From Ariolimax columbianus (taxonomy: Eukaryota > Mollusca > Gastropoda > Stylommatophora > Arionidae): 64,000 nucleotides of DNA. The translations under genes and the position numbers were made by a program. The notes beneath the pieces are model-generated. The model was not told the origin of the DNA, made no database searches, and saw only the letters and a list, made by a program, of their open reading frames with translations. Shown here one piece after another: positions 33,388 through 45,720 of this stretch; the first letter of the stretch is position 1, and each line of letters starts with the position of its first letter. The stretch covers positions 22,358,293 to 22,422,292 of the forward strand of contig JAVGWX010000019.1 in assembly GCA_036924085.1 (NCBI GenBank). The letters run 5' to 3'.

Positions 33388-34013
33388 TGTTGGCTTGGCT
33401 TCGTTCATTCTCAATATCCCACTACCAAACACTGAAAGGGCTTAAGTAGCAGAATGTAGTCCACAGAACGGAATGCGTTGTGTCGTAGTGTACAGCTTGA
33501 CTACGATATTTGCACCTTTCGGTCCAACACATCCGACTTAAGCAAGCATTTTTATTAGTACCGGGTTATTCAATAAATTGAAGGTAGGTGGCTCTGACTA
33601 ATGCACGTGCGGTACTGGGAAAATTACCGCTGAACATCTACTGCAAAACTGTCCGACATACAAGGATCAGAGAAAGCAGATGTGGCCATCACCAGTGGCA
33701 ATACTAGACAAGCTCTATGGCAGTGTCGACAGCCTCAGGATGACCGCTGCTTTTTTCGAAAAAAATAAAGATTGACGTCTGACAGCGTACGACGAAGAAG
33801 ACGAAGAGGAAGAAGAAGAGTACCGGGTTAGCATTCCCTCTTCGACCCCTTCTCCTCATCCAGTCTTTCCTGCTGCATCCTGTTATCCAGGATCACCGCG
33901 TGGAGGTGTAGAAGGGTCTTGGCAGCTTTGGCTCGCTGGCCCTGACACTAGCAGTCAGCTATGAGTTGCAGACCACTGCAGCTCATGCGCTGCTCAGCAT
34001 CTCGATTCCAGTT
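33388..34013 (-). mobile_element. (GAA)-tailed SINE-like element, copy 5, split by a LINE
   Basis: The two halves (33388-33568 and 33819-34013) together make one full copy of the family: left half ggcttcgttcattctcaata to the accgggtta block, right half gcattccctcttcgacccct to catctcgattcc. The inserted segment is flanked by the duplicated SINE sequence agtaccgggtta. Confidence 0.9.
33569..33818 (+). mobile_element. 5'-truncated (GAA)-tailed LINE inside a SINE
   Basis: About 250 bp of LINE 3' end (plus): FNKLKVGGSD, the TGKITAEHLLQNCPTYKDQRK block, then gaagaagacgaagaggaagaaga as tail. The perfect 12-bp target duplication agtaccgggtta lies at 33557-33568 and 33819-33830. Confidence 0.92.
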
Positions 34014-34193
34014 GACAACGGAAAAGACAATGAGAACAACAAAAGTTTATTTCTAACCGACTGGATCTACAATCAATAAGAAACTATTTTCGCCAAACAG
34101 CTCAGACATTTGTTAATCAGTTGGCATCTCTTAAAACTGTGACTTTCTTATTTGACCAGAGACGAGACAAGGGATGAGCCCTGACTGTTAAAA

Positions 34194-35417
<1,224 letters not shown>

Positions 35418-36142
35418 GATCAACTGGAAAATTCTCAAGCAATTTCAGAGCGGAGGCAGAGGCACTGAAGGCTGCAGTAAAAGCAATGCTGACAAGCGAA
35501 AGCAATGAAAGCCAGATTGTCATGTTTACAGATGCCCTGGCCGTGGTTACAGCACTAAAAAGCCAGAAAAAATACTGAACTTAATGATTTAAGAGCAGTA
35601 CTCTGTCAACTATGCCAGCAGTCCGTACCAAAAAGAGTAGTAGTACAGTGGGTTCCATCCCACTGTAACATCCAAGGCAACGAGGAGGCAGACAGACTGG
35701 CAAAAGAAGGTGCAAGACTACCACAACCAGATTCTAGTGTGAACTACGAAGAGTCCAAAAGGTTTATTAGGGCCAGATACATGGCCAAATGGGAAACAGA
35801 ACATACTGGCTACACAAAAAATGATGTCTATTACCAGTTGAACAGAAGAGAGCAGGTCGTGGTCTTCAAACTCCGCACAGGCCACAACAGACTGAGGTAC
35901 GATCTTTTCAATAAACTGAAGATAGGTGGTACTGACAAATGCACCTATGGTACAGGGAAAATGACCGCTGAACATCTGCTGCAAAATTGCCCGACATACG
36001 AGGACCAGAGAAAGCACATATGGCCATCACCAGTGGCAACACTAGACAAGCTCAATGGCAGTGTCGACAGCCTCAGGATGACAGCTGCTTTCTTCGAACA
36101 AATTCAAGTTGACGTCTGACAGCGTATGAAGAAGAAGAAGAA
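35418..36142 (+). mobile_element. 5'-truncated (GAA)-tailed LINE inside the TTLL9 pseudogene
   Basis: The 3' part of the Jockey/BS-like LINE: NFRAEAEALKAAVKAML, VMFTDALAVVTALKSQ, VVQWVPSHCNIQGNEEADRL, TEHTGYTKNDVYYQLNRREQ, KMTAEHLLQNCPTYEDQRK, FFEQIQVDV then stop, and (GAA)n. It is flanked by the 8-bp repeat gaacttag (35410-35417 and 36143-36150), so it inserted by target-primed reverse transcription. One frameshift near 35570 (an extra a) breaks the RNase H. The stop codon is in its normal place. Confidence 0.92.
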
Positions 36143-36150
36143 GAACTTAG

Positions 36151-36770
36151 ACTCAGTACTTATTCACTTCCCCTGTCCATGCATCACGTTATATAGCTTG
36201 CATCCAGTATTCAGCGACATGGATTGCCTTGCCATTTGCCTCCAACATCCCGCGCTTAGTGTATGTTTTCTGGAGGTTGGGGCAGGTCATCAGGTGGTCT
36301 AGGTCCTGTATTGCGCCGCAGTAACACGTGTCATCATCTGTGTATCCCTATCGCTGCATATTCCTCTTGCACCATGATACACCAGCTCAGAGTCTGTTCA
36401 GCGACATCCATGTTGTGCATCGTAGATGATGTCCAGGAGCAGGTTCCTCCCGAAGTTCTATCTCTGAGGCCTGCACCAATTCGTGTCACCTTTCGATACG
36501 GCGACTTTCAGGGTTTGTATGTATGGGGTTTGTTGTTTTTAGAAAGCTATTTCTGTATTTGAGTTTTGCATTTTTTACCTGATATCCAAACATTGGGTGC
36601 CTTGAGTCTTGCTCCTGTTTTTCTCGTTCGACTTCTGCTGCGACGCTTTTTCGGAATTCTAGAGGTGCTATTCCAATTACGGGGTATATTCTATTAATGG
36701 GGTGGGTTTTAAGCACCCTGATACTATCCGACCAGCCTCATGTATTGCTGTATCAACTAGTTTAGCATGA
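36151..36770 (-). pseudogene. LINE C-terminus of a Cys-rich (C.CG...HL..CP) type
   Basis: The minus strand reads LKTHPINRIYPVIGIAPLEFR, SVAAEVEREKQEQDSRHPMFG and, with frameshifts, TLNRL, DDTCYCGAIQDLDHLMTCPNL and EYWMQAI. This is the C-terminal 'IAPPEIRR...NRLR.G...CDCG..QT..HLL.CP' block of an I/Jockey-like LINE family different from the (GAA)-tailed one. Confidence 0.75.
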
Positions 36771-37289
36771 GCAGAGTTTTTCAAGACTGACTCAGTAAAT
36801 GACAGTCTTGAGAACTTGAGGGAGATCTAACAGAATGCTGAAACTTTGAAGAAGGTATCACTTTCTTCTCATTTATAGCTGGAGTTTGTCATTGTTGGCT
36901 TGCGTATAACTGTCTGCCCAGCATTACAAAGTCTCTAGATGAACTTATTTTTGTGGGTGAATCAAAGTATGTCGTAAAATTAGAGTAGAAACGGTTGTGC
37001 CTGGAACAGGCAACTTCATCATGTAAAACGAATTGTTACAGAAACCGTCTCTGCAAGAGCATAGAGAAGTGCTGTTTATACATACTTAATTTAAGTTACC
37101 AGCTGCAGAGGTGGCAATATCCTTCATTTGGAGCAAACACGAAACGATATGCAGAAGAAAGTCAAGGCAGGGAATGGAGTAGGAAATTAGTCACTCAACT
37201 CAGAAATAGAAGACAGTGAAGTAGGGAAGAAGGTTTAACGAGCTTAGTCTGTAAATTGTTAGTCAAAAATCAAAGAAAACATTGTAATG
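36771..37289. other. Nothing firmly recognised
   Basis: Open frames are short and motif-free. It could contain CR1 sequence upstream of the fragment at 37290. Confidence 0.4.
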
Positions 37290-37600
37290 CATTTGGGCAA
37301 GTTTAATCTAATCAGAAAAAGTCAGCATGGTTTTACTAGAGGGAGGTCGTGCTTAACAAATCTATTAAAATTCATGGAGTAGGTTACTACAATGAAAGAT
37401 AAAGGGGAGCCAGCAGTTGTTATTTATCTAGATTTTGGAAAGGCCTTTGATAGAGTACCTCATCTAAGATTACTTAACAAGTTAAAATCACATGGAATAG
37501 GTGGGGAAGTTGCTAAATGAATTTAAATTTGCTTAACGGGAAGAAGGCAAAGAGTGGGCATTAATAAGGAGTACTCTGAGTGGTGTGAAGTAAAACGTTT
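37290..37600 (+). pseudogene. CR1 reverse transcriptase fragment
   Basis: The plus strand reads GKFNLIRKSQHGFTRGRSCL, VVIYLDFGKAFDRVPHLRLL, KLKSHGIGGEVAK, then stops, and NKEYSEWCEVK. It matches the 6.0-6.6 kb CR1 copy closely. A premature tag follows KFME. Both ends are abrupt. Confidence 0.9.
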
Positions 37601-37930
37601 TCCATTGTTATTGTCCTAATATTGTTCTCTCCCGTCCTGGAAATACATTCCTTATTGTGATTTTCCCATCTGGATGATTGTAATGTAATTTAATGATTGA
37701 TCAGATTTTTCTACGGAAACCTGTTTGCTATGGGATTTTTAAAAGTGTATTTTTTTTAACAATTCAATATGCAAGGAATTTCTATTGCTAATGATACGTT
37801 TCATTAGTTACCCCTACTCACAATAGGAGACTAACAGGTCAGTATCAGCCTGGTGTCATGTTGATTGTCCATGTTTAAGGATGGGAATAATCAGTTTATC
37901 TGTCTAACTATCCGTTTGTTTGTTTTTTTT
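37601..37930. other. Nothing recognised
   Basis: AT-rich spacer with no motif. Confidence 0.5.
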
Positions 37931-38169
37931 TGGCGTTCGCCTAATTTCTCTAATCCCCAAGGTGGTGTGCGTTGCCCTGTGGTTTTTATTTTGCGACTGT
38001 TGCCCAGTGTATCCGAAATCATCATGCATTTTATGTAAGGGTCTGCTTCCTCTTGCATTTTCTAAGGGTTTGCTTTCCCGGGGGTAAGTGTCGGTGCTGC
38101 GATGGGGATCTAACCCAGCTCCTTCGGATTGTGAGCCGTGCCACTTAACCACTAGGCCACGCTGTCACC
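37931..38169 (-). mobile_element. tRNA-derived SINE, family C, copy 1
   Basis: On the minus strand the head gcgtggcctagtggttaagt is a near-perfect A box and gggttagatccccatcgcag a B box. The body contains gggaaagcaaaccct and ends ttaggcgaacgccaaaaaaaa. The same element is at 50453-50660 in the other orientation. Confidence 0.85.
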
Positions 38170-38358
38170 CTAATTATCTATGTAACTTTCTAACTATCTG
38201 TCTGTCTATCTATCTGTTAATCTGTCTTTTTGTCTGTCAATCTGTTTATCTGGCTATCTATCTGTCTGTCTGTATATCGATCTATATATCTATCTGTATT
38301 TCTGTTTGTCTGTCTGTATGTCTATCAATGTATGTTTGGGGGGTAGGGGGGGGGGGGG
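38170..38358. repeat. Imperfect (tctg/tatc)n microsatellite and poly-G
   Basis: A long run of tctatctgtctgtc-type tetranucleotides is followed by a G-rich tract at 38338-38360. Confidence 0.85.
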
Positions 38359-38475
38359 AGGTGACTAACGTCTGGTCATAAATATGCTAATTGCACATTG
38401 TTAGTCAGGATCAGGCGAATTATATTGACCAAGATCTCCATTTTCCATCCATGCAGTTTTTACTTGAAACAGACA

Positions 38476-38735
38476 AATCAACATATAAGGAAAAAATAGT
38501 CAACTTATCTTATAGTAGACCCAGTCTGTCTAAGCGACTGGTTGAGTCAGATGATTGACTGAATATGAAGGGGAGCGATCAAATAAGGTGGCCAGGAGAG
38601 CGTAAGAAGTGAGGAAGGAATGCGCTGGATAAGCTAGTGGCGGCCAAATATGGAAACGGTCAAATAGTGATCCAGGTGGGAGATCAAAAGAAGGTGATAT
38701 ACGCCGGGAGGGGGTGAGATTAATATAGGAGGCCA
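38476..38735 (-). mobile_element. Penelope-like element 3' end, inverted arm
   Basis: The reverse complement of this interval matches the 3' region of the PLE at 60930-61170: cttatattgcctc-like, ctgga.cactatttg, the ttggcc.ctt.tttga.cgct block and acccagtctgtctaagcgac inverted. It ends next to a plus-oriented copy of the same sequence, making a head-to-head pair. Confidence 0.8.
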
Positions 38736-38990
38736 CCTTATTTGACCGCCGCCCTTCATATTCAGTCAAGCATCTGGCCCAACCGGTCGCTTAGACATAC
38801 TGGGTCTACTATTAGATAAGTTGAAATTTTTTTCTTTATATGTTGATTTGTTAGTTCAGTATTATTGTCCCTGATGAAAGCATATTGATCGTAACGTAGG
38901 TTTTGTTTGTGTTCTCGTCTCGCTGCGGTATCAGACCATACCCATTTTTTAAATTTTGATTAAACTCAGCCTTAATCAACTTTTACATTT
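38736..38990 (+). mobile_element. Penelope-like element 3' end, direct arm
   Basis: The plus strand (catctggcccaaccggtcgc, cttagacatactgggtctac, ttgttagttcagtattattg, cctgatgaaagcatattgat, tctcgctgcggtatcagacc) is the same as 61098-61262 followed by 63409-63440, that is, the PLE 3' end without the LINE inserted there. It extends past the insertion point, so it gives the empty site. Confidence 0.9.
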
Positions 38991-39814
38991 TGTTCATGTT
39001 TGTTTCCCATTATATACATCCACAGAGCCGCCACAGGCTCGCCTTATTTTAGCTAAAATCAAGTGAGTAGTTGCTAAATAATTTAATATACATGAACACC
39101 TCTGCCACTTCATGTTTTATAAATAAGGAAATTATAGAAAATAATGAAATGCAATTGTGTAAATATGTAATAAAATTGCAACGAGGAAATAAGCCTGCAA
39201 GAGGACAGAACATTGGATTTTTATATTGGTTTCTTAACCTGCCCGTCAGGGTGAGAACAGTAACGACAAGTGAAACACACTGACGAAGACCCCCTACATC
39301 AAATCTTCGTAGGGCTCCAGGAAATGGCTGAGCTTAATCAGTTTGGTCATCGAGGTGGGGGTCGAAAGTGTGATCCCACCTGGGGTGTGCTGATTTTGGA
39401 GCCTCGTTTACCCAATAGACAGAGGGATCCAGGTCCACTTGCCCAACTATACTTCATGCTCTAAGATGAACCATTATAATTTCTCCCCATCCCCCCCCCC
39501 CCCCCCCCAACCACCACCTCACAATCTCCGCCAATGAAACGTTGCCAAGCGTTAAATTAACACAGATAGAACTATCCAAAAACAACAACCTGTCTGGCAC
39601 GTTCATCTTAAAGATCCGGAACAACATAATTTGAATTTTAAGACTTGTTTTCCCATAAATAGCGTACACAAACCAGCATATTGAAAATCGCGGTCAACAA
39701 TTACAACACATGAATATTTAATCTTTCAGTCAACTGTAATTTATTTCTAACAATAATGGCAAACATTTAACTGATCTCCACTGGAACTTATAAAGCTGCG
39801 GCTTATCAAGTGTT
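38991..39814. other. Nothing recognised apart from a poly-C run
   Basis: The run of about 18 C lies at 39491-39508. Short frames at 39071 and 39270 (plus) lack motifs. Confidence 0.5.
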
Positions 39815-39925
39815 CATGGTGATTATCTGGACTCAATGGATATACATGGATACACGGTGAAGCTGATGATTATTTGGACTCGATGGATACACATGGATAC
39901 ACAGTGAAGCTGATTATTTCTCTCG
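39815..39925. repeat. Direct repeat of about 56 bp, two copies
   Basis: The stretch 'gattatctggactcaatgga' ... 'tacatggatacacggtgaagctg' is followed by a near copy, gattatttggactcgatgga ... tacacagtgaagctg. Confidence 0.8.
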
Positions 39926-40051
39926 TTGTTATTCTTATGGACTTTCGATGCTGTAAGAAAAAAATAGATTTAGTTTATAGGCCATACAAATGAGTAACAA
40001 AATCAGAATGTGTCCTCACTTAGAACTCAGAAATGGCTCTATAAATTAACT

Positions 40052-40230
40052 TAACTTGGCGTCTTTATACTGGTTTAGAAGACTCTACAGAGTCTGTATA
40101 CAACCAGTTTCGTTTAGTTTTCTTTGCATTAAAAAACTAAGCGCATCTAATCTATTCTAGAACGCATTGATTGTCTCTGCCGTTACTACTTCTTGTGGCA
40201 ATGCATTCCAAGCATTCACCACTTATGCAG
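40052..40230 (-). mobile_element. CR1 3' end, copy
   Basis: The minus strand reads WNALPQEVVTAETINAF-like coding (gcattccaagcattcaccac, plus) followed by the 3' UTR with ctggtttagaagactctaca (plus at 40069) and a taagtt-type 3' end. It is shared with 23818-24390 and 40710-40915. Confidence 0.8.
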
Positions 40231-40287
40231 TTGAACTTCAGCAATTGGAGTGAACACTGTAATTATAGATTGATTTATTTTTTAAAT

Positions 40288-40565
40288 TCTTCTTCTTCTT
40301 CTTCCTCTTCATTTGTCCTGGGAAAAAAACGTGAAGTTATGTAGCAGTTTACATCGACGCTGCGATATCTACGCCTTTCGGCCTGGCACATCCAATTTCA
40401 ACTGGCATTCTGAGGTTCCGAGTTTGCCGTCCCACTGCGAACCCGTGTTTGCTTAGCCAGACCACATCAGTGTAGCCTATTTCCAGGGCCCGCCGCTTTG
40501 ATGCTGGTTTCCGCTGACCTTTAGCAGGCATTCAGCTACGAGTCATTGACTGATGTCAGCTATTT
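40288..40565 (-). mobile_element. Diverged member of the (GAA)-tailed SINE-like family
   Basis: It shares the core block (ctgcgatat.t.cgcctttcggcc, gcacatccaatttcaa) and the block near the 5' end with the other copies. It has the (GAA)n tail (plus ttcttcttcttcttcctcttc at 40288-40308). The middle is so different that it is probably a separate subfamily. Confidence 0.7.
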
Positions 40566-40709
40566 CCCAGGTACATCTTTGACCCATTTTCATATTTGAA
40601 AATCAAACATTTTGATAGCTTTTTAAAACACAAAACATTTGTCCGAAGACTAAAAAAAAAGTGTGAAAAGGATTACGAATAAAAACACTATGTGTATATT
40701 ATAATTGTA

Positions 40710-40915
40710 CTTAACTTAACGTCTTTATACTGGTTTAGAAGACACTGCAGAGTCTGTATGCAACCAGTTACATTTACATCACCATGCTCTAAAAGCTATG
40801 CGCATCCAGTTTATTCTTATATGCATTAACTGTCCCTGCCTACACTACCTCCCCTGACAATATATTCCAAGCAAACACTACTCTCTGACTAAAGAAATAT
40901 TTCCTAATATCTTCT
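40710..40915 (-). mobile_element. CR1 3' end, second copy
   Basis: Same orientation and content as 40052-40230: 3' UTR (acttaacgtctttatactgg) and the terminal coding block (aatatattccaagcaaacac, ctctctgactaaagaaata). It is truncated 5' at about 40915. Confidence 0.85.
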
Positions 40916-42055
40916 CAATGACAAAAGTGTAGTCTGTGTGTCAGACTAGTATAGCATATATAAATGTTTGAAAGAGAACATATTTGTACTTTAAAAGTAA
41001 TATGCCGTGCCATATATAATGTAATCGACAATTTTTAAACTTAGATTGAGCTATTAACAATTTTATATATTTTTTGTATGCATGGCAAGAAGGAATAAAG
41101 GTTTTGTATTCAACGTCTCTAGAAAAAATAAATGTTTCTAGGTCAACAGTGTTGAGAATCTAGATGTATAAGAATATGGAATTACAGAACATGCCTAGAA
41201 TGGAGTTCAACGGCTACTTTATTGTGCCGAACTCCATTGCCATTAGAAAATTGTTATTTATTCTAAAAAGTACAATTTTGGAGATAGCCGAGCCTTTGAA
41301 ATGTAAGATCGCTAACACCTCACACCCCTACGGCAGTAATGCTATGGGATACTTTACTTTACTTTACTTTTATTTCAGCACTGATGGTGGAAGGGAAACA
41401 GGATGTCCTGGATTGGTTTAAACATACTGAAAAAACTTTCTGCGCTGAAGTTTTTTCAAGCATTACTTAAGTAGAAGGCCATTTTCAGGGCTTGGTAGCG
41501 GAAGATTAAGAACGAACAAAGAAGAATAAGAAAGGAGAAGAAAGATTGTAATTAGTTCTCATACACAATGGCAATGTGACCCAAACAAAGAAAGGATTTC
41601 GAACATTGCAGGAGAGATTGACCTATTCATGTATTCTATATCGTTAAACAATTTCTTTCCATGAAGAATACAATCCAAACATGACAGATCATCTGCATTA
41701 TCATATTTTCAGGTCAGGCCTTTTGTAAATGAACGATTGTCCATCTATGATGTAGTCCTTTGACCAAATCGACGATATACTAGTGAGTAAAAACGTTGGG
41801 TCATTGGTTTCAGTCCGTCGTCCTAGCATGAGCCCAACTCTCGCTTGCTGTAACTAGAGCATATGTGCTTACGATAATAATAAGTAATTGTGTGTTAGCT
41901 CACCCTAAACGAGCAAACATATATTTTTTAGCACCGGATTTTGGGGTAGTAACGTCGTAGAAAAGTCCACTTTTTAGCTGTTGTGGGTGTGACACTTTCT
42001 ACGAGAATAGCCAAGAATTTCTGCTTTATCCTGCTGACTTAACAACGAATTTATT
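40916..42055. other. AT-rich, nothing recognised
   Basis: Short frames only; a (ctttacttta) stretch at 41351-41370 is the only repeat. Confidence 0.5.
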
Positions 42056-42152
42056 GGGTTAGGGTTAGGATTACGACTAGGGCTAGAATTAGGATCAGGA
42101 TTGGGGTTATGATTAGGGTTAGGATTTGGGTTAGGGCTAGGATTAGGGTTAT
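42056..42152 (+). repeat. Degenerate interstitial TTAGGG-like tract
   Basis: About 97 bp of (ttaggg)n with many substitutions (ttagggttaggatt, gggctagaattaggatcagg, gggttagggctaggattagg). TTAGGG is the usual animal telomere repeat outside arthropods and nematodes. Confidence 0.85.
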
Positions 42153-42386
42153 CATCTGTTCTACACTTCTAACTTTATCTAAGTGTTTATTTATTTATTG
42201 AAAATAAGATTATATCGACCAGTTCACCGCTTAGCCCGAAATAGAATGCCCCGCTACAGTCATTAGTTGTCAAATACGTTCAATAGGAACAGATGGAACT
42301 CTGTTTGGGTTGAATTAAGACGCACGTACAAAATAATCCATTCGTGCATTCATAACTTCATAATCGTTTATAATGCATGAAGTATT
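42153..42386. other. Nothing recognised
   Basis: Spacer between the telomere-like tract and a LINE insertion. Confidence 0.5.
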
Positions 42387-42395
42387 ACATTTAAC

Positions 42396-42755
42396 CCTGG
42401 CCACATAGAAAACGATGCCTACCATCAACTCTCCAGGCGAGACCAGGTGATAATTATCTGGCTACACACAGCTCACAACAGACTTTGATGCCATCTGTAC
42501 AACAAGTTCAAGATTGGCACTACAGATCTTTGTGCCTGCGGCACAGCCCCCATGATGGCAGAACATATTTTGCAGTCCTGTCCACTGTATACCGACAACA
42601 GAAGTAGTATTTGGCAACAGCCAGTGTCCTTCCACGAGAAGCTGTACGGAAGCGTACAGAGCCTTGAGTCGACTGCTGCCTTCGTTAGAGTCATTGAAGT
42701 TGAGGTCTGAAGATGAACGAGGAAGAGGAAGAAGAAGAAGAAGAAGAAGAAGAAG
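42396..42755 (+). mobile_element. 5'-truncated LINE of the (GAA)-tailed group, subfamily 2
   Basis: The plus strand reads AYHQLSRRDQVIIIWLHTAH, CHLYNKFKIGTTDLCACGTA, MMAEHILQSCPLYTDNRSS and LYGSVQSLESTAAFVRVIEVEV, then a (GAA)n tail. It is flanked by the 9-bp repeat acatttaac (42387-42395 and 42756-42764). The protein differs enough from the 61-kb copy to be another subfamily. Confidence 0.9.
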
Positions 42756-42764
42756 ACATTTAAC

Positions 42765-42999
42765 ACCCTGGAATATCCCTAATGGTTTGAAGTATCGAAT
42801 TACCAGGAACACCGTCCAATAACACAGAATCACTTCATTCAGGTAAGGCCCATTTTGACAGGATCTATCAAAGAACAGGTACACTCTAGCTGGCCGAAAG
42901 TTATCCAAACACGAACGCATGCACGTATATATGCACGTGCACACACACACACGCGAACGCACCTACCACCCCTCAACCACACACACACACGTGCACATG
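42765..42999. other. Spacer with (ca)n runs
   Basis: Short cacacaca tracts occur at about 42936-42990; no gene. Confidence 0.6.
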
Positions 43000-43743
43000 T
43001 ACGAGATAGCTCCAGATGGAAACATTAAAAGTGGAATATAAATTAGAAAATCCATGTCTATATATTGTAACTTGTTAACATGATTGCTAGGGATGTCAAG
43101 AGTATCCTGCACGCACATCACGGTGCAGATGAACAACATGACGTCATAATTGCAGTTAACAGTGGGCGCCCTACTATTGACATGTACGAAACGGAAGCAG
43201 CGTTCTCTTATCTGTTTATTGAGAAGCGAAGGAATAGAAACTATAGAAATCTATGTGCCAGTAAAGGTCCAGTACGGTGATGCCTGCCTTTTACTCCAGC
43301 AAGTATCATTCACAATCAATTAGCGATTTTTCTTTACGCTGCTGTCAACGGCTGCAATCGACTGGAGTTACTACTCGATCATCAACAGTCTGCCACAGAA
43401 CCCACGCAGTTTTGGAACTTCCTACTCCCCTCATACACTAGCTGGAACGAACGGCAGGCATTACCGTTCTAGATCTTCCTTTGCCGATGAATTGCTATAG
43501 ATGTCACACATTCACTGCTATAAAAACGGATAACTGATCGCTGCTCCTCTTTGGTGCATGTCAATAGTAAGGCGGCCATTGTTAACTGCAATTATGACGT
43601 CATGTTGTTCGTCTGCACCGTGATGGCACGTGCAGGACACTCTTGACATCCTTAGCAACCATATTTATAAGTTACAATACAAAGGCATGGATTTCTAATT
43701 TCTTTCCTTTTTTTTAAAGTTCTCATAAGAAGGCCCATCGTGT
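43000..43743. mobile_element. MITE-like element with 220-bp inverted arms
   Basis: The left arm 43000-43222 and right arm 43525-43743 are inverted copies (gggatgtcaagagt.tcctgc, cacggtgcagatgaacaaca, tgacgtcataattgcagtta). Both ends abut ta and share tacgag/acacga...gggc-like termini. The loop of about 300 bp carries no ORF. Solo arms of the same family lie at 45721-45961 and 56730-56932. Confidence 0.85.
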
Positions 43744-44748
43744 ATATGTATTCGCTCCTGTTCATTTAACAAGGAATAATAAAACCCGTACATCAAATCA
43801 AACCATACAACAAAGTTAAAGTAAGCAGCACATTAATGGTTCTGTGTGGGTTCCTCTCGTTCTGCAGTGGCCATACGTAACAAAAATGTCTTTAGAGATA
43901 GAGACTTCCCCACAATGCGTTAGTGTCCTAGCAACGAATCCAATGAGAACGGTGATTCCATGCTTCCAATGAACCAATAAATGGATGGCGATGATTCATT
44001 GAGAATACTGAGAAGAACACAGAAATGAATCTTCTTAAAGCAAACCTGCACAAACCACAGCCGTGCCTGCGCCTAAATGCTTCGACGCAGGCTTCCATTC
44101 ATTACGACCATTGGCAGTTTAGATACCATGGTTCTATTAGAGCATGCAGACTATGGAGACGTAGCGAGAATATTGAGCTGGACAAAGAAAGGAATCTTAA
44201 ACCAATGGGAGTATTAGGGATTGTAAATGAAACTAAACAGGGAATAACTCACTTAATACTCTGACTGTCTCCTAAAACTCGTTGGGGTATATCTACATCG
44301 CCCTTCTCAATCACCTCTTCACTTTGATGTTTTCTTGCCACCTTCGGAATCCTGTAAGATAATTGAGAATTACTATAGTGGTTATAGAAAAGGTCATATA
44401 TACTAATAAACAATCTAATTTCAACGGACATGAGAAAAAGTGTCTCATAGCGTTAGGTGTGACGATAACTTGATCTCTGTACAAATCTGGTTTTTAAATA
44501 GCGCAGTCTGTAGATTGTTGGCTTACCTATTGCAGTTCCATTATCTAACATACGAACATTGATTTACATCACAATGTTCCCATTTGCATATGTAGCGTTC
44601 CCGTTATGGCGACATTCAATGCATAAGCATCAACTCTCTCAACGCCACGACCTTATGCCTGTTCGGAACAGTACATCCAAACTACCGTCTGGCTGTTTGA
44701 AGTCAAGACGACTGCCGGTAGCACGAGATGTATATTTGTCTTCAGTCT
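43744..44748. other. Nothing recognised
   Basis: Several short frames (for example 44025-44264 plus and 44559-44882 plus) have no motif; the second partly overlaps the tandem repeat. Confidence 0.5.
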
Positions 44749-45085
44749 TTATTCCAGAAGCATTGTCTGTAAAAAGGTGTCCCACAAGGCAGCAGGGATC
44801 AGACGACCGACGTTACTCGCGGGCCATGTCGTCTATTCCCGAAGCATTCTCTGTAAATAGGTGTCTCACAAAGCAGCAGTGATCAGACCACAGACAACTT
44901 TACTCGCGGGCCATGTTGAACTATTCCAGAAGCATTCTCTGTAAATAGGTGTCCCACAAGGCAGCAGTGATCAGACCACAGACAACTTTACTCGCGAGCC
45001 ATGTCGTCTATTCCAGAAGCATTGTCTGTAAATAGGTTTCCCACAAGGCAGCAGGGATCAGACCACCGACAACGTTACTTGGGGT
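44749..45085. repeat. 87-bp tandem repeat, 4 copies
   Basis: The unit starts ttattccagaagcattgtct and contains cccacaaggcagcagggatc and tactcgcgggccatgtcgtc. Units start at about 44749, 44832, 44921 and 45008. Confidence 0.92.
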
Positions 45086-45720
45086 GGGGGGAGAGGCATG
45101 TCTAAATAATACGTAATTTCGAGCGTAATTGCTGCACATAGTGACTCCATAGCGTAGGACTATAATTATATAAGCATATGACCTGTGCGCCATATCTAAA
45201 TTACTGCAACCAACATTTCTTTACATCAGTGATAAGTAAATATTTTGAAAGTCTCATATTTATCGATGTAGCAAGTAACACAAACATGTATAGTCCCGTA
45301 TAAATTAATTTATTTCACGTCCAAGCGAAATTTATTGGTATGTTTCCAAATGGCCAGCATTACGCCATATTAAGCAATACTCACGCTTGTTTGAATTTAA
45401 CTATATATGTTCTCCATTTTGTCCCGACTGGTCCTCCATGGTCTTTGTATATGACATTCGTCTAGGGTTTCGTGTATGATAAAGACAAGAATAGCAGCAC
45501 TGCACCACAGAGAGCATGTAGTAAGAGACGAATAACTGTGTGAAATGGCATAACACGCGCAACGGTTAGGTGGTTTGTTAAGAAAGACGTAGAAGGCTCC
45601 TAACAGGCTGCGAGTTTACTTTGCTCTAGTGTTTGTGTCTATTAAAATGGATTCGCACATCGGTTAATCGCCATTCCGGAGCGGAGTAATAAGCAGCTAG
45701 AGCCGAGGAATGGTATAGGT
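45086..45720. other. Nothing recognised
   Basis: AT-rich spacer with no motif. Confidence 0.5.

Noticed and set aside
37931..38169. True tRNA genes at the tRNA-like heads (also 21093, 31260, 50453, 54960)
   Set aside because: They lack a plausible paired acceptor stem and are followed by bodies repeated elsewhere, so they are SINE heads.
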